Counted from the stretch's first letter, positions 8,802 to 15,611 are shown. The stretch: 16,851 bases of DNA from Thermodesulfovibrionales bacterium (GCA_020053565.1 JAGVMY010000045.1:1-16851), one strand, 5' to 3'. The notes: generated by a model from the sequence alone, not told the origin. Made by a program: numbers and translations.

Positions 8802-9184
8802 TAGTATGTTGTCTCACTTCCGAGTACCAGAGCATATTTTTCTACAGGTTTACCACCCATGATGTGCTCTTTAAATATTTCTTTTACCTTCGTCGCATTC
8901 AGGTCACAGTATTTAATGGGTGGCTCGTTGACTATCTCCACAGTAATCATAGGTTCACGTGAACAGAGCCCTGCACAGCCTGAAGTCGTCACGATAACAT
9001 CTTCCACATTCGCATTAGCAATTTCATCCATTACAGTGGTCATGACATCCCTTGCCCCTGCGGCGATTCCGCATGTCCCCATATGTACTGTAACCTTTGC
9101 CCTTTGGCCTCCTTGCCTGAGTGTAAAGGCTGCTTTTTGTTTTTCTTTAATTTTCTTTAAATCATCTATTGTCAATCTAGCCAT
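8801..9184 (-). CDS. HndB-like thioredoxin-fold [2Fe-2S] ferredoxin subunit
   Basis: A 127-residue protein resembling HndB, the small (2Fe-2S) ferredoxin-domain subunit of NADP-reducing hydrogenase complexes. It has the family's HMGTCGIAAGA motif (C38), an SGCAGLC motif (C70, C74) and a later Cys (C93) that could complete the cluster ligands. HndB pairs with a NuoF-like subunit, and here a NuoF-like gene lies immediately downstream. The likely role is an electron-transfer or docking subunit for the NuoF copies. An AAGGAGGT site (9191-9198) 6 nt before the ATG is the strongest Shine-Dalgarno in the cluster and fixes the start. The gap to the upstream receiver-NuoE gene is 15 nt, so they are surely co-transcribed. 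Confidence 0.88.
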   Translation of the reverse strand: MARLTIDDLKKIKEKQKAAFTLRQGGQRAKVTVHMGTCGIAAGARDVMTTVMDEIANANVEDVIVTTSGCAGLCSREPMITVEIVNEPPIKYCDLNATKVKEIFKEHIMGGKPVEKYALVLGSETTY

Positions 9185-9199
9185 TTTCTTACCTCCTTA

Positions 9200-10090
9200 T
9201 TAGGTTGTTTCTTTACTTACTGGTCTGTATTCGTCAAGAATTTGCGCTACTTTCTTTGGTTCTAAAGTACCATGTGTATCTTGGTCTATAACCATGACAG
9301 GTGCAAGACCACACGCACCGAGGCAGCGTACAGACTCCATAGAAAATCTCTTGTCATCAGTTATTCCACCCATTTCTATCTTTAACTCTGCTTTGAGCTT
9401 GGTTACTACTGCCTCAATCCCCTTTACGTAGCAGGCAGTTCCAAGACAGACCTTTACAATATGCTCTCCCCTCGGTTTCATCGAGAAGAAGGAATAGAAA
9501 GAAACAATACTGTGTACATCCGCTGTAGATACATTCAGTCCTCTTGCTATTCTTTTCTGTATTATGGGAGGAAGATAACCAACGATTTCCTGAGCACGCT
9601 GGAGAACTGGTATTGTACTGCCAGGCTTATTTTTATACTCTTTAATAACCCTATCTAACTCGCTGATCATCGAAGGCGGGAACTCTTCTTTAGGTATCTC
9701 TTCTTCCGGTATTTTACCTTTCATCCATTCTAATGCCCTGTGTGTGACATCTAATAGTACAGCCGGCGTAAAGGGCTTCGGCACATAGTCTATGATACCG
9801 AGTTCAAGGGCCTCCTTAATTGTTTCCTGTGACGGATAGCCAGTAATGACTACGATTCCTGTTTCAGGTCTTGATTTTCTGATCCATCTCATCAGTGTGA
9901 TACCATCTACTTCAGGCATCTTAAGGTCTGTCAAGACAAGGTCATAATTTTTCTTTTCCATCATAATTATGGCCTCTCTCCCACCACTCGCACCCTCGAC
10001 ATCATAACCTTCAGCACCGAGAATTCTCTTGGCACTCCTGATTACTATAGGCTCATCGTCAACTACCAGTATTTTGATATTCTCAGCCAT
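9200..10090 (-). CDS. Response-regulator receiver fused to NuoE/HydC-type [2Fe-2S] subunit
   Basis: A 296-residue two-domain protein. Residues about 5-120 form a CheY-like receiver with the acidic pair D11/D12, phospho-acceptor D55 (VLTD55LKMPEVDG), switch T83 and K105 in KPFTP. A Glu/Pro-rich linker (about 125-139) joins it to a NuoE-type domain: a helical N-terminal bundle (about 140-200), then a thioredoxin fold with [2Fe-2S] ligands C215, C220, C256 and C260 (CLGTACYVKG and CLGACGLAPV). NuoE/HydC/HndA normally starts near the helical bundle at about 160 residues, so the receiver is an addition. The start is chosen at ATG 10090 because AGGAGGG (10098-10104) is 7 nt away; a TTG six bases further upstream would be too close to it. 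The predicted role is the [2Fe-2S] partner of the NuoF-like subunits, with activity or assembly gated by phosphorylation of D55. No DNA-binding domain is present. Confidence 0.93.
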   Translation of the reverse strand: MAENIKILVVDDEPIVIRSAKRILGAEGYDVEGASGGREAIIMMEKKNYDLVLTDLKMPEVDGITLMRWIRKSRPETGIVVITGYPSQETIKEALELGIIDYVPKPFTPAVLLDVTHRALEWMKGKIPEEEIPKEEFPPSMISELDRVIKEYKNKPGSTIPVLQRAQEIVGYLPPIIQKRIARGLNVSTADVHSIVSFYSFFSMKPRGEHIVKVCLGTACYVKGIEAVVTKLKAELKIEMGGITDDKRFSMESVRCLGACGLAPVMVIDQDTHGTLEPKKVAQILDEYRPVSKETT

Positions 10091-10097
10091 CAGCAAT

Positions 10098-10104
10098 CCC
10101 TCCT
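10098..10104 (-). promoter_or_regulatory. Shine-Dalgarno deciding the start of the receiver-NuoE gene
   Basis: AGGAGGG on the minus strand, 7 nt before ATG 10090 and only 1 nt before the alternative TTG at 10096. It therefore supports the ATG and a protein beginning MAENIK. Confidence 0.75.
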
Positions 10105-10133
10105 TTTTATTTCTTCTTTATATAACAATCTAT

Positions 10134-11588
10134 CTAAATTGCCTTCGCTAAATTGCTCACGTCCCAGTATTTCCATTTGAGATATTCGTTAATTGCCCTT
10201 GCTGCCTTTCTTCCTGCGCCCATCGCCGAAATAACTGTTGCAGAGCCTGTAACTATATCGCCACCAGCAAAGACACCTGGTTTTGAGGTCATGCCTGTTG
10301 CTTCCTCGGCTATAATATAACCTCTCTTATTTAATTTTAAATCCTGCATAGTTTTTGTCAAAAGCGGATTTGCCCTTGTCCCGAGTGCAGGGATTCCTAT
10401 ATCTATCTCAACCTGGAATTCACTGCCTTTTATAGGAATAGGTCTTCTCCTGCCCGATTCATCAGGCTCTCCCAGCTCCATCTTTATACATTCAACCCCA
10501 CAGACATTTCCCTTACCATCATCAATGAATCTTGTTGGATTTGTTAAGAGCATGAATTCTATCCCTTCCTCATGTGCATGGTGAACTTCTGCCTTTCTTG
10601 CTGGCATCTCTGCCTCAGAACGTCTGTAGATAAGATAAACCTTTTCTGCACCAAGTCTTAAGGCTACCCTTGCTGAATCCATAGCAACATTTCCACCGCC
10701 AAAGACAGCAACCCTTTTGCCCCTCTTTATCGGTGTATCATACTCAGGGAATAGATATGCCTTCATGAGATTAGCCCTTGTTAAAAATTCATTTGCAGAG
10801 TACACACCATTAAGATTCTCTCCAGGTATCCCCATAAACATGGGCAAGCCCGCGCCTATACAAACAAAACAGGCATCATATCCCTCGTCATTTAATAGTT
10901 CATCAACGGTATGGAGTTTTCCTATCACTGCACCAAGGACAAGTTCAACCCCAAGCTTTTTGATATATTCAACCTCTCTCTCCACGATCACCTTTGGAAG
11001 TCTGAATTCCGGTATCCCATAGATTAATACCCCACCTGGTTTGTGTAATGCCTCAAATAAAGTAACCTGATGGCCTGCCTGTATCAGGTCGGCTGCACAG
11101 GTTAAGCCACCAGGCCCAGACCCTACTATGACCACTTTTCTACCGGTGGGTTTTGGTTTCTCGGGAATCTTGATCTCACCTTTTTCTGCCTCATAATCGG
11201 CAACAAATCTCTCCAGGTTGCCTATTGCAACAGGGTCTCCCTTCTTTCCTACAAGACATAAAGTTTCACATTGAATCTCCTGAGGGCAGACCCTTCCACA
11301 GACAGCAGGCAATGCATTTTTCTCCTTAACTTTATAGCATGCCTCTAAGAATTTCCCCTCTTTAATTAGACCTATAAATCCAGGAATATCCACTTCTACC
11401 GGGCAGCCATCTTTACAGGTAGGCCTCTTACATTGTAAACATCTATGTGCTTCTTCAACTGCCTCATCAGGAACATATCCGTAAGGAACCTCGTTAAAAT
11501 TCCTGGCCCTCACCAGAGGGTCCTGCTCCCTCATCTTTACCCTGATCTTTTTTTTCTCCTCTTTTTTCTCCTCTTTCTTTTCTTCCAT
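10134..11588 (-). CDS. NfnB/GltD-like NAD(P)-binding FAD iron-sulfur oxidoreductase
   Basis: About 484 residues, matching the glutamate synthase small-subunit/NfnB family. An N-terminal Fe-S domain has two Cys sets (C50, C53, C58, C62 and C97, C101, C107, C111) for two [4Fe-4S] clusters. The FAD dinucleotide fold follows (GSGPGG at 156-161), then an NADPH fold (GGGNVAMD at 297-304, with the YRRSE element at 321-325 typical of NADPH phosphate recognition). The partner gene is NfnA-like, not a GltB glutamate synthase large subunit, so the pair is better read as an Nfn/SudAB-type ferredoxin-NAD(P) oxidoreductase than as glutamate synthase. The start is uncertain. ATG 11588, 1 nt after the NfnA-like stop and preceded by GGGGGTG at suitable distance, is preferred over GTG 11600. 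A Glu/Lys-rich stretch (residues 2-14) precedes the conserved core at about residue 19. Confidence 0.9.
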   Translation of the reverse strand: MEEKKEEKKEEKKKIRVKMREQDPLVRARNFNEVPYGYVPDEAVEEAHRCLQCKRPTCKDGCPVEVDIPGFIGLIKEGKFLEACYKVKEKNALPAVCGRVCPQEIQCETLCLVGKKGDPVAIGNLERFVADYEAEKGEIKIPEKPKPTGRKVVIVGSGPGGLTCAADLIQAGHQVTLFEALHKPGGVLIYGIPEFRLPKVIVEREVEYIKKLGVELVLGAVIGKLHTVDELLNDEGYDACFVCIGAGLPMFMGIPGENLNGVYSANEFLTRANLMKAYLFPEYDTPIKRGKRVAVFGGGNVAMDSARVALRLGAEKVYLIYRRSEAEMPARKAEVHHAHEEGIEFMLLTNPTRFIDDGKGNVCGVECIKMELGEPDESGRRRPIPIKGSEFQVEIDIGIPALGTRANPLLTKTMQDLKLNKRGYIIAEEATGMTSKPGVFAGGDIVTGSATVISAMGAGRKAARAINEYLKWKYWDVSNLAKAI

Positions 11589-11589
11589 C

Positions 11590-12429
11590 TTATATAACAC
11601 CCCCCATCTTTTCTCTATACCTTTCCATAGCTATCTTTTCTTCATCAAGATACATTATTTGTCTTTTCATGAGCAGATCAAAATCAACCTTGTGACCATC
11701 AAATTCAGGGCCATCAACACAGGCGAATTTTGTCTCTCCACCCACTTCTACCCTGCAGGCACCACACATCCCTGTTGCATCAACCATGATTGAGTTTAGA
11801 CTGACTATTGTTTTTATATTGTATTTTTCCGTTGTCTTACATACAAACTTCATCATAATAGCAGGACCTATAGCAACTACTAATTTTATATCTTTATCCT
11901 TATTTAAAAGTTCATCTAAGGGAACGGTTACGACTGCCTTTCTGCCATAAGAGCCATCATCTGTTGTAATAATTAATTCATCTGATACCTTACGCATCTT
12001 TTCTTCCCAGAAAAGGAGATTCCTTGTCCTTGCACCTATAATTGAAATTATAGTATTGCCTGCCTCTTTTAATCCCTTTGTTATTGGATATACAGGTGCA
12101 ATCCCGACACCGCCACCTACACAGACAACCTTTCCAAAATTCTCTATATGGGAAGGGATACCGAGTGGACCGATGAGGTCAGATATATAATCACCTTCAT
12201 TTAATATCCCCATATGATAGGTTGTCTTTCCAACCTTCTGGAAGACAGTAGTTATGGTTCCCCTGTCCCTATCGAAATCAGCAATGGTTAAAGGTATCCT
12301 CTCTCCTTCTTCATGAATCCTGAGAACAAAAAAGTTGCCTGCCTGCGCCTTCTTTGCGATATGTTTTGCGTCAATCTCGAATAAGGTTACTACATCTGAT
12401 AATTCTTCTTTCTTTAAGATCTTAAACAT
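11590..12429 (-). CDS. NfnA/SudB-like FAD and [2Fe-2S] ferredoxin-NAD(P)+ reductase subunit
   Basis: A 279-residue ferredoxin-NADP reductase family protein. It has the flavin motif RIPLTIAD (44-51), a nucleotide-binding GGGVGIAPVYP (105-115) and a C-terminal [2Fe-2S] site. That site carries C222, C225 and C237, with D217 upstream in VDATGMCGAC. A three-Cys, one-Asp ligand set is the known signature of NfnA. In characterised NfnAB this subunit binds NAD(H) and transfers electrons to the NfnB bifurcating flavin. It directly precedes the NfnB-like gene with overlapping or 1-nt spacing, so the two should form a heterodimer. A G8 tract (12436-12443) takes the place of a normal Shine-Dalgarno before the ATG. 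Family membership is clear; the direction of electron flow and the true substrates cannot be read from the sequence. Confidence 0.91.
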   Translation of the reverse strand: MFKILKKEELSDVVTLFEIDAKHIAKKAQAGNFFVLRIHEEGERIPLTIADFDRDRGTITTVFQKVGKTTYHMGILNEGDYISDLIGPLGIPSHIENFGKVVCVGGGVGIAPVYPITKGLKEAGNTIISIIGARTRNLLFWEEKMRKVSDELIITTDDGSYGRKAVVTVPLDELLNKDKDIKLVVAIGPAIMMKFVCKTTEKYNIKTIVSLNSIMVDATGMCGACRVEVGGETKFACVDGPEFDGHKVDFDLLMKRQIMYLDEEKIAMERYREKMGGVI

Positions 12430-12435
12430 TACGTT

Positions 12436-12443
12436 CCCCCCCC
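12436..12443 (-). promoter_or_regulatory. G8 homopolymer serving as ribosome-binding site of the NfnA-like gene
   Basis: Eight consecutive G on the minus strand, ending 6 nt before ATG 12429. No other Shine-Dalgarno is seen. A shorter G6 run (11600-11605) likewise precedes the NfnB-like start. Homopolymers of this kind can change length by slippage and alter translation, but nothing here shows that they do. Confidence 0.4.
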
Positions 12444-12538
12444 ATCATCGATTTTTTACATAATGGCTTCGCTCCCACATCATGTATATTTTTTCCACAC
12501 ATTGTTCTTTTAGAGTTCTCCGTGTTCCTTATCAACTT

Positions 12539-13309
12539 CTATGTTGGTGTTACTGGTTGAATTTTCACTAACCATAGGAGCCAGCCTTCACTCAGGTTGT
12601 CGCGTATGAGAGCACTCATCGCCTCATTTGCCTGATTGTTAATCTCTTTCACCACACCTGTCATCGGGGAAACCAGTTCGTGTATATCACCTCTACTGCT
12701 TGATACCGTAGCAAAAGGTACACCAGCGACAAGGGTAGTAAGCCCTTTCTGTATTTCTATATAGAGGAGTTCGGCTACAAGGAGCCAGTATCTCACATCA
12801 CAACCGACTTCCCACATATTTTCTTTAATCGGCTTTGCCCATGTCCCCTCTTTATAAAATATTACAGGGTTTTCTTTATCTCTTAATGGGGTTATATAGT
12901 TTCTGAACTCGTCTATAAATGATTGCCTCAGGATCCAGCCTTTCGTATCAAAAATCTTCTTTGCAACATTTATCATAAAATCAGGCGTGAATGGCTTTTC
13001 AATATATTCAAACACACCAAGTTTGACTGACTCCTTTGCATCTTCTAAATTAGGATAGCCTGTTATAATGACCACATCTAATTTTGGCTGGATAATCTTT
13101 GTTTCTTTTATTACTGTCATCCCATCAACATCTGGAAGCCTTATATCAGAAATTAAAAGATCAAATTCTTCGCTCCCGATTCTCTTTATAGCCTCTTTCC
13201 CCTTGTCAACTGTTATGATAGTATAGCCCTCGGCTCCAAGCACCCTTTTAACGCTTAGGGTTACAACAGGGTCATCATCTAATACTAATATCTTCCCCTT
13301 TTTTTCCAT
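12539..13309 (-). CDS. Response-regulator receiver fused to GcvH-like (lipoyl-fold) domain lacking the lipoyl lysine
   Basis: 256 residues. The receiver (about 5-120) has D11/D12, phospho-acceptor D55 (LLISD55IRLPDVDG), T83 and K105 in EKPFTPD. After a short linker, residues about 150-252 resemble glycine cleavage H protein: GTWAKP...WEVGCD near the start, ELVSPMTGVVKEIN at 211-224 and EGWLLWLVKI at 241-250. The lipoylated Lys of GcvH (ESVKA) should lie near residue 206-207, but the segment reads SSSRGD with no lysine, so ordinary lipoylation is impossible. The role is unknown: a phospho-dependent binding module built on a dead H-protein fold is the simplest inference. GGAGG lies 6 nt before the ATG. 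It is flanked by a 136-nt gap upstream and a 109-nt gap downstream, the largest gaps in the cluster. No glycine decarboxylase genes are nearby. Confidence 0.88.
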   Translation of the reverse strand: MEKKGKILVLDDDPVVTLSVKRVLGAEGYTIITVDKGKEAIKRIGSEEFDLLISDIRLPDVDGMTVIKETKIIQPKLDVVIITGYPNLEDAKESVKLGVFEYIEKPFTPDFMINVAKKIFDTKGWILRQSFIDEFRNYITPLRDKENPVIFYKEGTWAKPIKENMWEVGCDVRYWLLVAELLYIEIQKGLTTLVAGVPFATVSSSRGDIHELVSPMTGVVKEINNQANEAMSALIRDNLSEGWLLWLVKIQPVTPT

Positions 13310-13409
13310 AAATTGCCTCCATTATAAAATATTGTTACGTACCGCCGAGTCTTATGTGCCTTCACCCCACAGAATCTATTTAACTCATCGCTATTTTAGA
13401 AAGACAGTG

Positions 13410-13429
13410 TAAATTAATCAATTAATTTA
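13410..13429. repeat. AT-rich dyad between the two receiver genes
   Basis: Perfect 9-bp inverted repeat TAAATTAAT / ATTAATTTA separated by only 2 bases (CA). It lies in the 136-nt gap between the stand-alone receiver and the receiver-GcvH gene. The two-base loop and lack of GC or a T tract argue against a terminator; it looks more like an operator for a dimeric regulator. The rest of this gap shows only an isolated TATAAT on the minus strand (13321-13326) with no matching -35. Confidence 0.4.
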
Positions 13430-13445
13430 TCACATAAACTCTATT

Positions 13446-13817
13446 CTAACCCTGCCGGCCAAGAGCCTTTTTAATTACTGACAGAATACCATCGGGTGTA
13501 AAGGGCTTTTCAATATAATCGAATGCACCGAGCTTTATAGAAGATACAGCCGTAGCAATGGCACTATATCCTGTTATAATTATTACAGCAACATCAGGCC
13601 ATCTTTCCTTGATTTTTTTCAGGACTTCCATCCCATCCATGTCAGGCATCTTGACGTCTATCAAGGCAACGTTAAACGGTTCATTTTCGAGCATCTTCAG
13701 CCCCTCTACTCCACTTTTCGCAGTCTTTACATCATAACCCTCGGGAGTGAGTGCTCGATGGCAGCTCATTAACACTATATCTTCGTCGTCTATGACTAAA
13801 ATCTTTCCCTTACTCAT
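13446..13817 (-). CDS. Stand-alone CheY-like response-regulator receiver
   Basis: 123 residues, a single receiver domain with nothing added. It has acidic residues D11 and E12, phospho-acceptor D54 (VALID54VKMPDMDG), switch T82 (IIITGYS) and K104 (EKPFTPD). It closely resembles the receiver halves of the two fusion proteins downstream, sharing the ITGY and KPFTP elements, so all three probably take phosphate from the same kinase. Having no output domain, it may act by protein contact or as a phosphate shuttle or sink. It starts 32 nt after the kinase stop, with GGAG (13824-13827) 6 nt before the ATG, and is almost certainly co-transcribed with the kinase. Confidence 0.92.
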   Translation of the reverse strand: MSKGKILVIDDEDIVLMSCHRALTPEGYDVKTAKSGVEGLKMLENEPFNVALIDVKMPDMDGMEVLKKIKERWPDVAVIIITGYSAIATAVSSIKLGAFDYIEKPFTPDGILSVIKKALGRQG

Positions 13818-13849
13818 GGTGAACTCCGCTTATATATATTGCTGCTTGT

Positions 13850-15424
13850 TCATCCCTCATACAATGGCAGTCTTACAAAGAAGCTTGTTCCTTCTCCAAC
13901 TTTGCTCTTCACAAAAATTTTACCTCCGTGTTCCTGCACTATTCCGTGGCTTACCGCAAGACCAAGTCCTGTACCCTTCCCAACTGGCTTTGTAGTAAAG
14001 AAAGGCTCAAAGAGTTTTGCCATATTCTCCTGAGATATACCATGACCTGTATCGGTAAATTCAACCTCTGCAAAAGTCCTGCCATCTTCACTCACCTTCC
14101 GGGTGAATACAGTTAATGTTCCTTTCCCGTCCATCGCATCTGCTGCATTGAGAATCATATTTAAGAAGACCTGCTGAAGCTGAGATGCATCTGCCTTTAC
14201 AGATGGAAGAGATTCATCAAGCATCTGGTCAATAGTGATATTGAAGAAGTCTACCTTTCGCGATACCATGTTTAAAGAACTCTTCAGAACATCATTTACA
14301 TTCACTGGCCCTTTATCCACCATGGTAGCTCTTGCAAAACTAAGAAGCCCTTTAATGATACTCGAGCATCTGTTTGCCTGTTCAATGACAACCTCAATGT
14401 CTTCTCTGTCTTCACTGCCCTCCGGGAATTTCTTGAGTAAAAGATGACCAAAAGTAACTATACCTGTGAGAGGACTGTTTATCTCATGTGCTACACCAGC
14501 AGCCATCCTCCCAAGCGAGGCAAGCTTTGCAGAATGTATAAGTTGTGCATGGGCTTTCTTAATCTCTTCGGTTTTTTCCCCTACTTTCTTTTCAAGTGTG
14601 TTCCCCCACTCAACTAATTCTTTTTTTGCCTTTGAAAGGTCTGTGGTCATTGCATTGAAAGCATTTGCAAGTTCCCCCATCTCATCCTTTGTATCTATCC
14701 TGACAGTTGATTCAAGGTCACCTGAAGCGACCCGTTTCATGCCTTTGGAAAGAATACTCATAGGGGTATGGACAAATTTCCAGAGGATTATATAGAGGAC
14801 AATTGAGATACTCAAGAAAAAACTCACGATATAGGCGATGAGTACTAATCCCTGTTGTCTTATGCCCTTATCGAGATAAGTGAGTGAGAGATCAGCCTCC
14901 ATAAGCCCGAGAACTAATTGGTCCTTAGGGTGGGCATGACACGCCGCACTGTAACACGTAGGCTCATTATGGATAGGCTGTATAATATTGAGTACTCTGT
15001 ATCCTTCTTTATCCCTGCTGATAGACCAGCTCTGTGTTGTTTTCGGTTTACTCACTCCTGCATGGCACGGTATACAGACATATGAATCCAGACTGAGTAC
15101 TGTTCCTATTTCTTCTTTACGAGAAGAGTATGCAATTTTGCCTTTTGCATCGAAGATATTAATTTTATTCACTCCTTTAGAAGAACCTATGTCTTCAACG
15201 GTTCGCTGAATCAAATTCACATCATAATGAAGCATACCGAAACGGGTGCTTTTCTTTATTTGCTCTGTAAAGGATATACCACTATCAACTCTATGTTCAA
15301 TAAGCTCTGCTTCACGATTGCGGTACATAAGATAACCGAGAATAATGCTTCCTATGACCATTAAGGCACTTATGGTTAGAATGAGTTTCCCGATTAGGGA
15401 GTAGACAAATCTCTTTGCTTCCAT
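13850..15424 (-). CDS. Membrane sensor histidine kinase with periplasmic c-type haem motif
   Basis: 524 residues. TM1 is about 11-32, a periplasmic sensor region about 33-191 and TM2 about 192-214. A HAMP linker (about 215-265) and a predicted coiled coil (about 262-297) follow. The HisKA helix carries the phospho-acceptor H313 (GVAHEINSPL). The HATPase domain has the N box (NMILNAADA), DTGHGIS, FEPFFTTKP and GKGTGLGLAVSHG. The sensor region contains a canonical CxxCH haem-c site (C117, C120, H121: CIPCH) and a second C-x4-C-H (C157, C162, H163: CYSAACH), so it probably binds one or two covalent haems and senses redox state or a gas. It is the first gene of the cluster, facing nuoA across 252 bp. 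The ATG at 15424 has only a weak purine-rich site upstream. The receivers that follow are its likely targets. Confidence 0.93.
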   Translation of the reverse strand: MEAKRFVYSLIGKLILTISALMVIGSIILGYLMYRNREAELIEHRVDSGISFTEQIKKSTRFGMLHYDVNLIQRTVEDIGSSKGVNKINIFDAKGKIAYSSRKEEIGTVLSLDSYVCIPCHAGVSKPKTTQSWSISRDKEGYRVLNIIQPIHNEPTCYSAACHAHPKDQLVLGLMEADLSLTYLDKGIRQQGLVLIAYIVSFFLSISIVLYIILWKFVHTPMSILSKGMKRVASGDLESTVRIDTKDEMGELANAFNAMTTDLSKAKKELVEWGNTLEKKVGEKTEEIKKAHAQLIHSAKLASLGRMAAGVAHEINSPLTGIVTFGHLLLKKFPEGSEDREDIEVVIEQANRCSSIIKGLLSFARATMVDKGPVNVNDVLKSSLNMVSRKVDFFNITIDQMLDESLPSVKADASQLQQVFLNMILNAADAMDGKGTLTVFTRKVSEDGRTFAEVEFTDTGHGISQENMAKLFEPFFTTKPVGKGTGLGLAVSHGIVQEHGGKIFVKSKVGEGTSFFVRLPLYEG

Positions 15425-15433
15425 CTTACTTTA

Positions 15434-15533
15434 AAGTTAAACGGCTTATATTATATCATCAGTGTTCGATTATGCAAGTTAAACTATAAACTAAGATCAT
15501 TTATTAGTTTTAAAATTTTTATAGATAGTTAAA
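15434..15533. repeat. Three direct copies of AGTTAAA upstream of the kinase gene
   Basis: AAGTTAAAC occurs exactly at 15434-15442 and again at 15476-15484 (42 bp apart, about four helical turns), and a shorter AGTTAAA at 15527-15533. The first two bracket the candidate -10 of the kinase promoter. They may be binding sites for a regulator of the divergent region. AT richness makes chance recurrence plausible. Confidence 0.3.
15450..15477 (-). promoter_or_regulatory. Candidate promoter of the kinase-led operon
   Basis: On the minus strand an exact TATAAT (15450-15455) lies 16 bp from a weak TTGCAT -35 (15472-15477). It would start transcription roughly 19 nt before the kinase ATG. The -10 is perfect but the -35 is poor, so an activator may be needed. 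Confidence 0.35.
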
Positions 15534-15591
15534 TTTTTCTTATCATTCATACCCATATGTTGCCTTAATATCTCTTTAGTATAGAAATTGT

Positions 15592-15611
15592 TATAAAAAA
15601 ATATTTTTATA
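15592..15611. repeat. AT-rich inverted repeat upstream of the nuoA promoter
   Basis: TATAAAAA (15592-15599) and TTTTTATA (15604-15611) form a perfect 8-bp inverted repeat with a 4-nt loop, about 26 bp upstream of the nuoA -35. It could be an UP-like element, a curved-DNA segment or a regulator site. The remainder of the 15425-15676 intergenic stretch shows no ORF or RNA gene that I recognise. Confidence 0.3.

Noticed and set aside
10091..10096. TTG start at 10096 for the receiver-NuoE gene
   Set aside because: AGGAGGG would be only 1 nt from TTG; it is 7 nt from ATG 10090.
10134..11600. Glutamate synthase small subunit (gltD) as the functional name
   Set aside because: The family match is real, but no large subunit is present and the adjacent gene is NfnA-like with a three-Cys, one-Asp [2Fe-2S] site, so an NfnB-type role is more likely.
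12430..12538. Small ORF or RNA in the gap between the receiver-GcvH and NfnA-like genes
   Set aside because: Only an 11-codon frame with no clear ribosome site is present, and no convincing promoter pair, hairpin or terminator is seen; nothing can be supported beyond the G8 tract.
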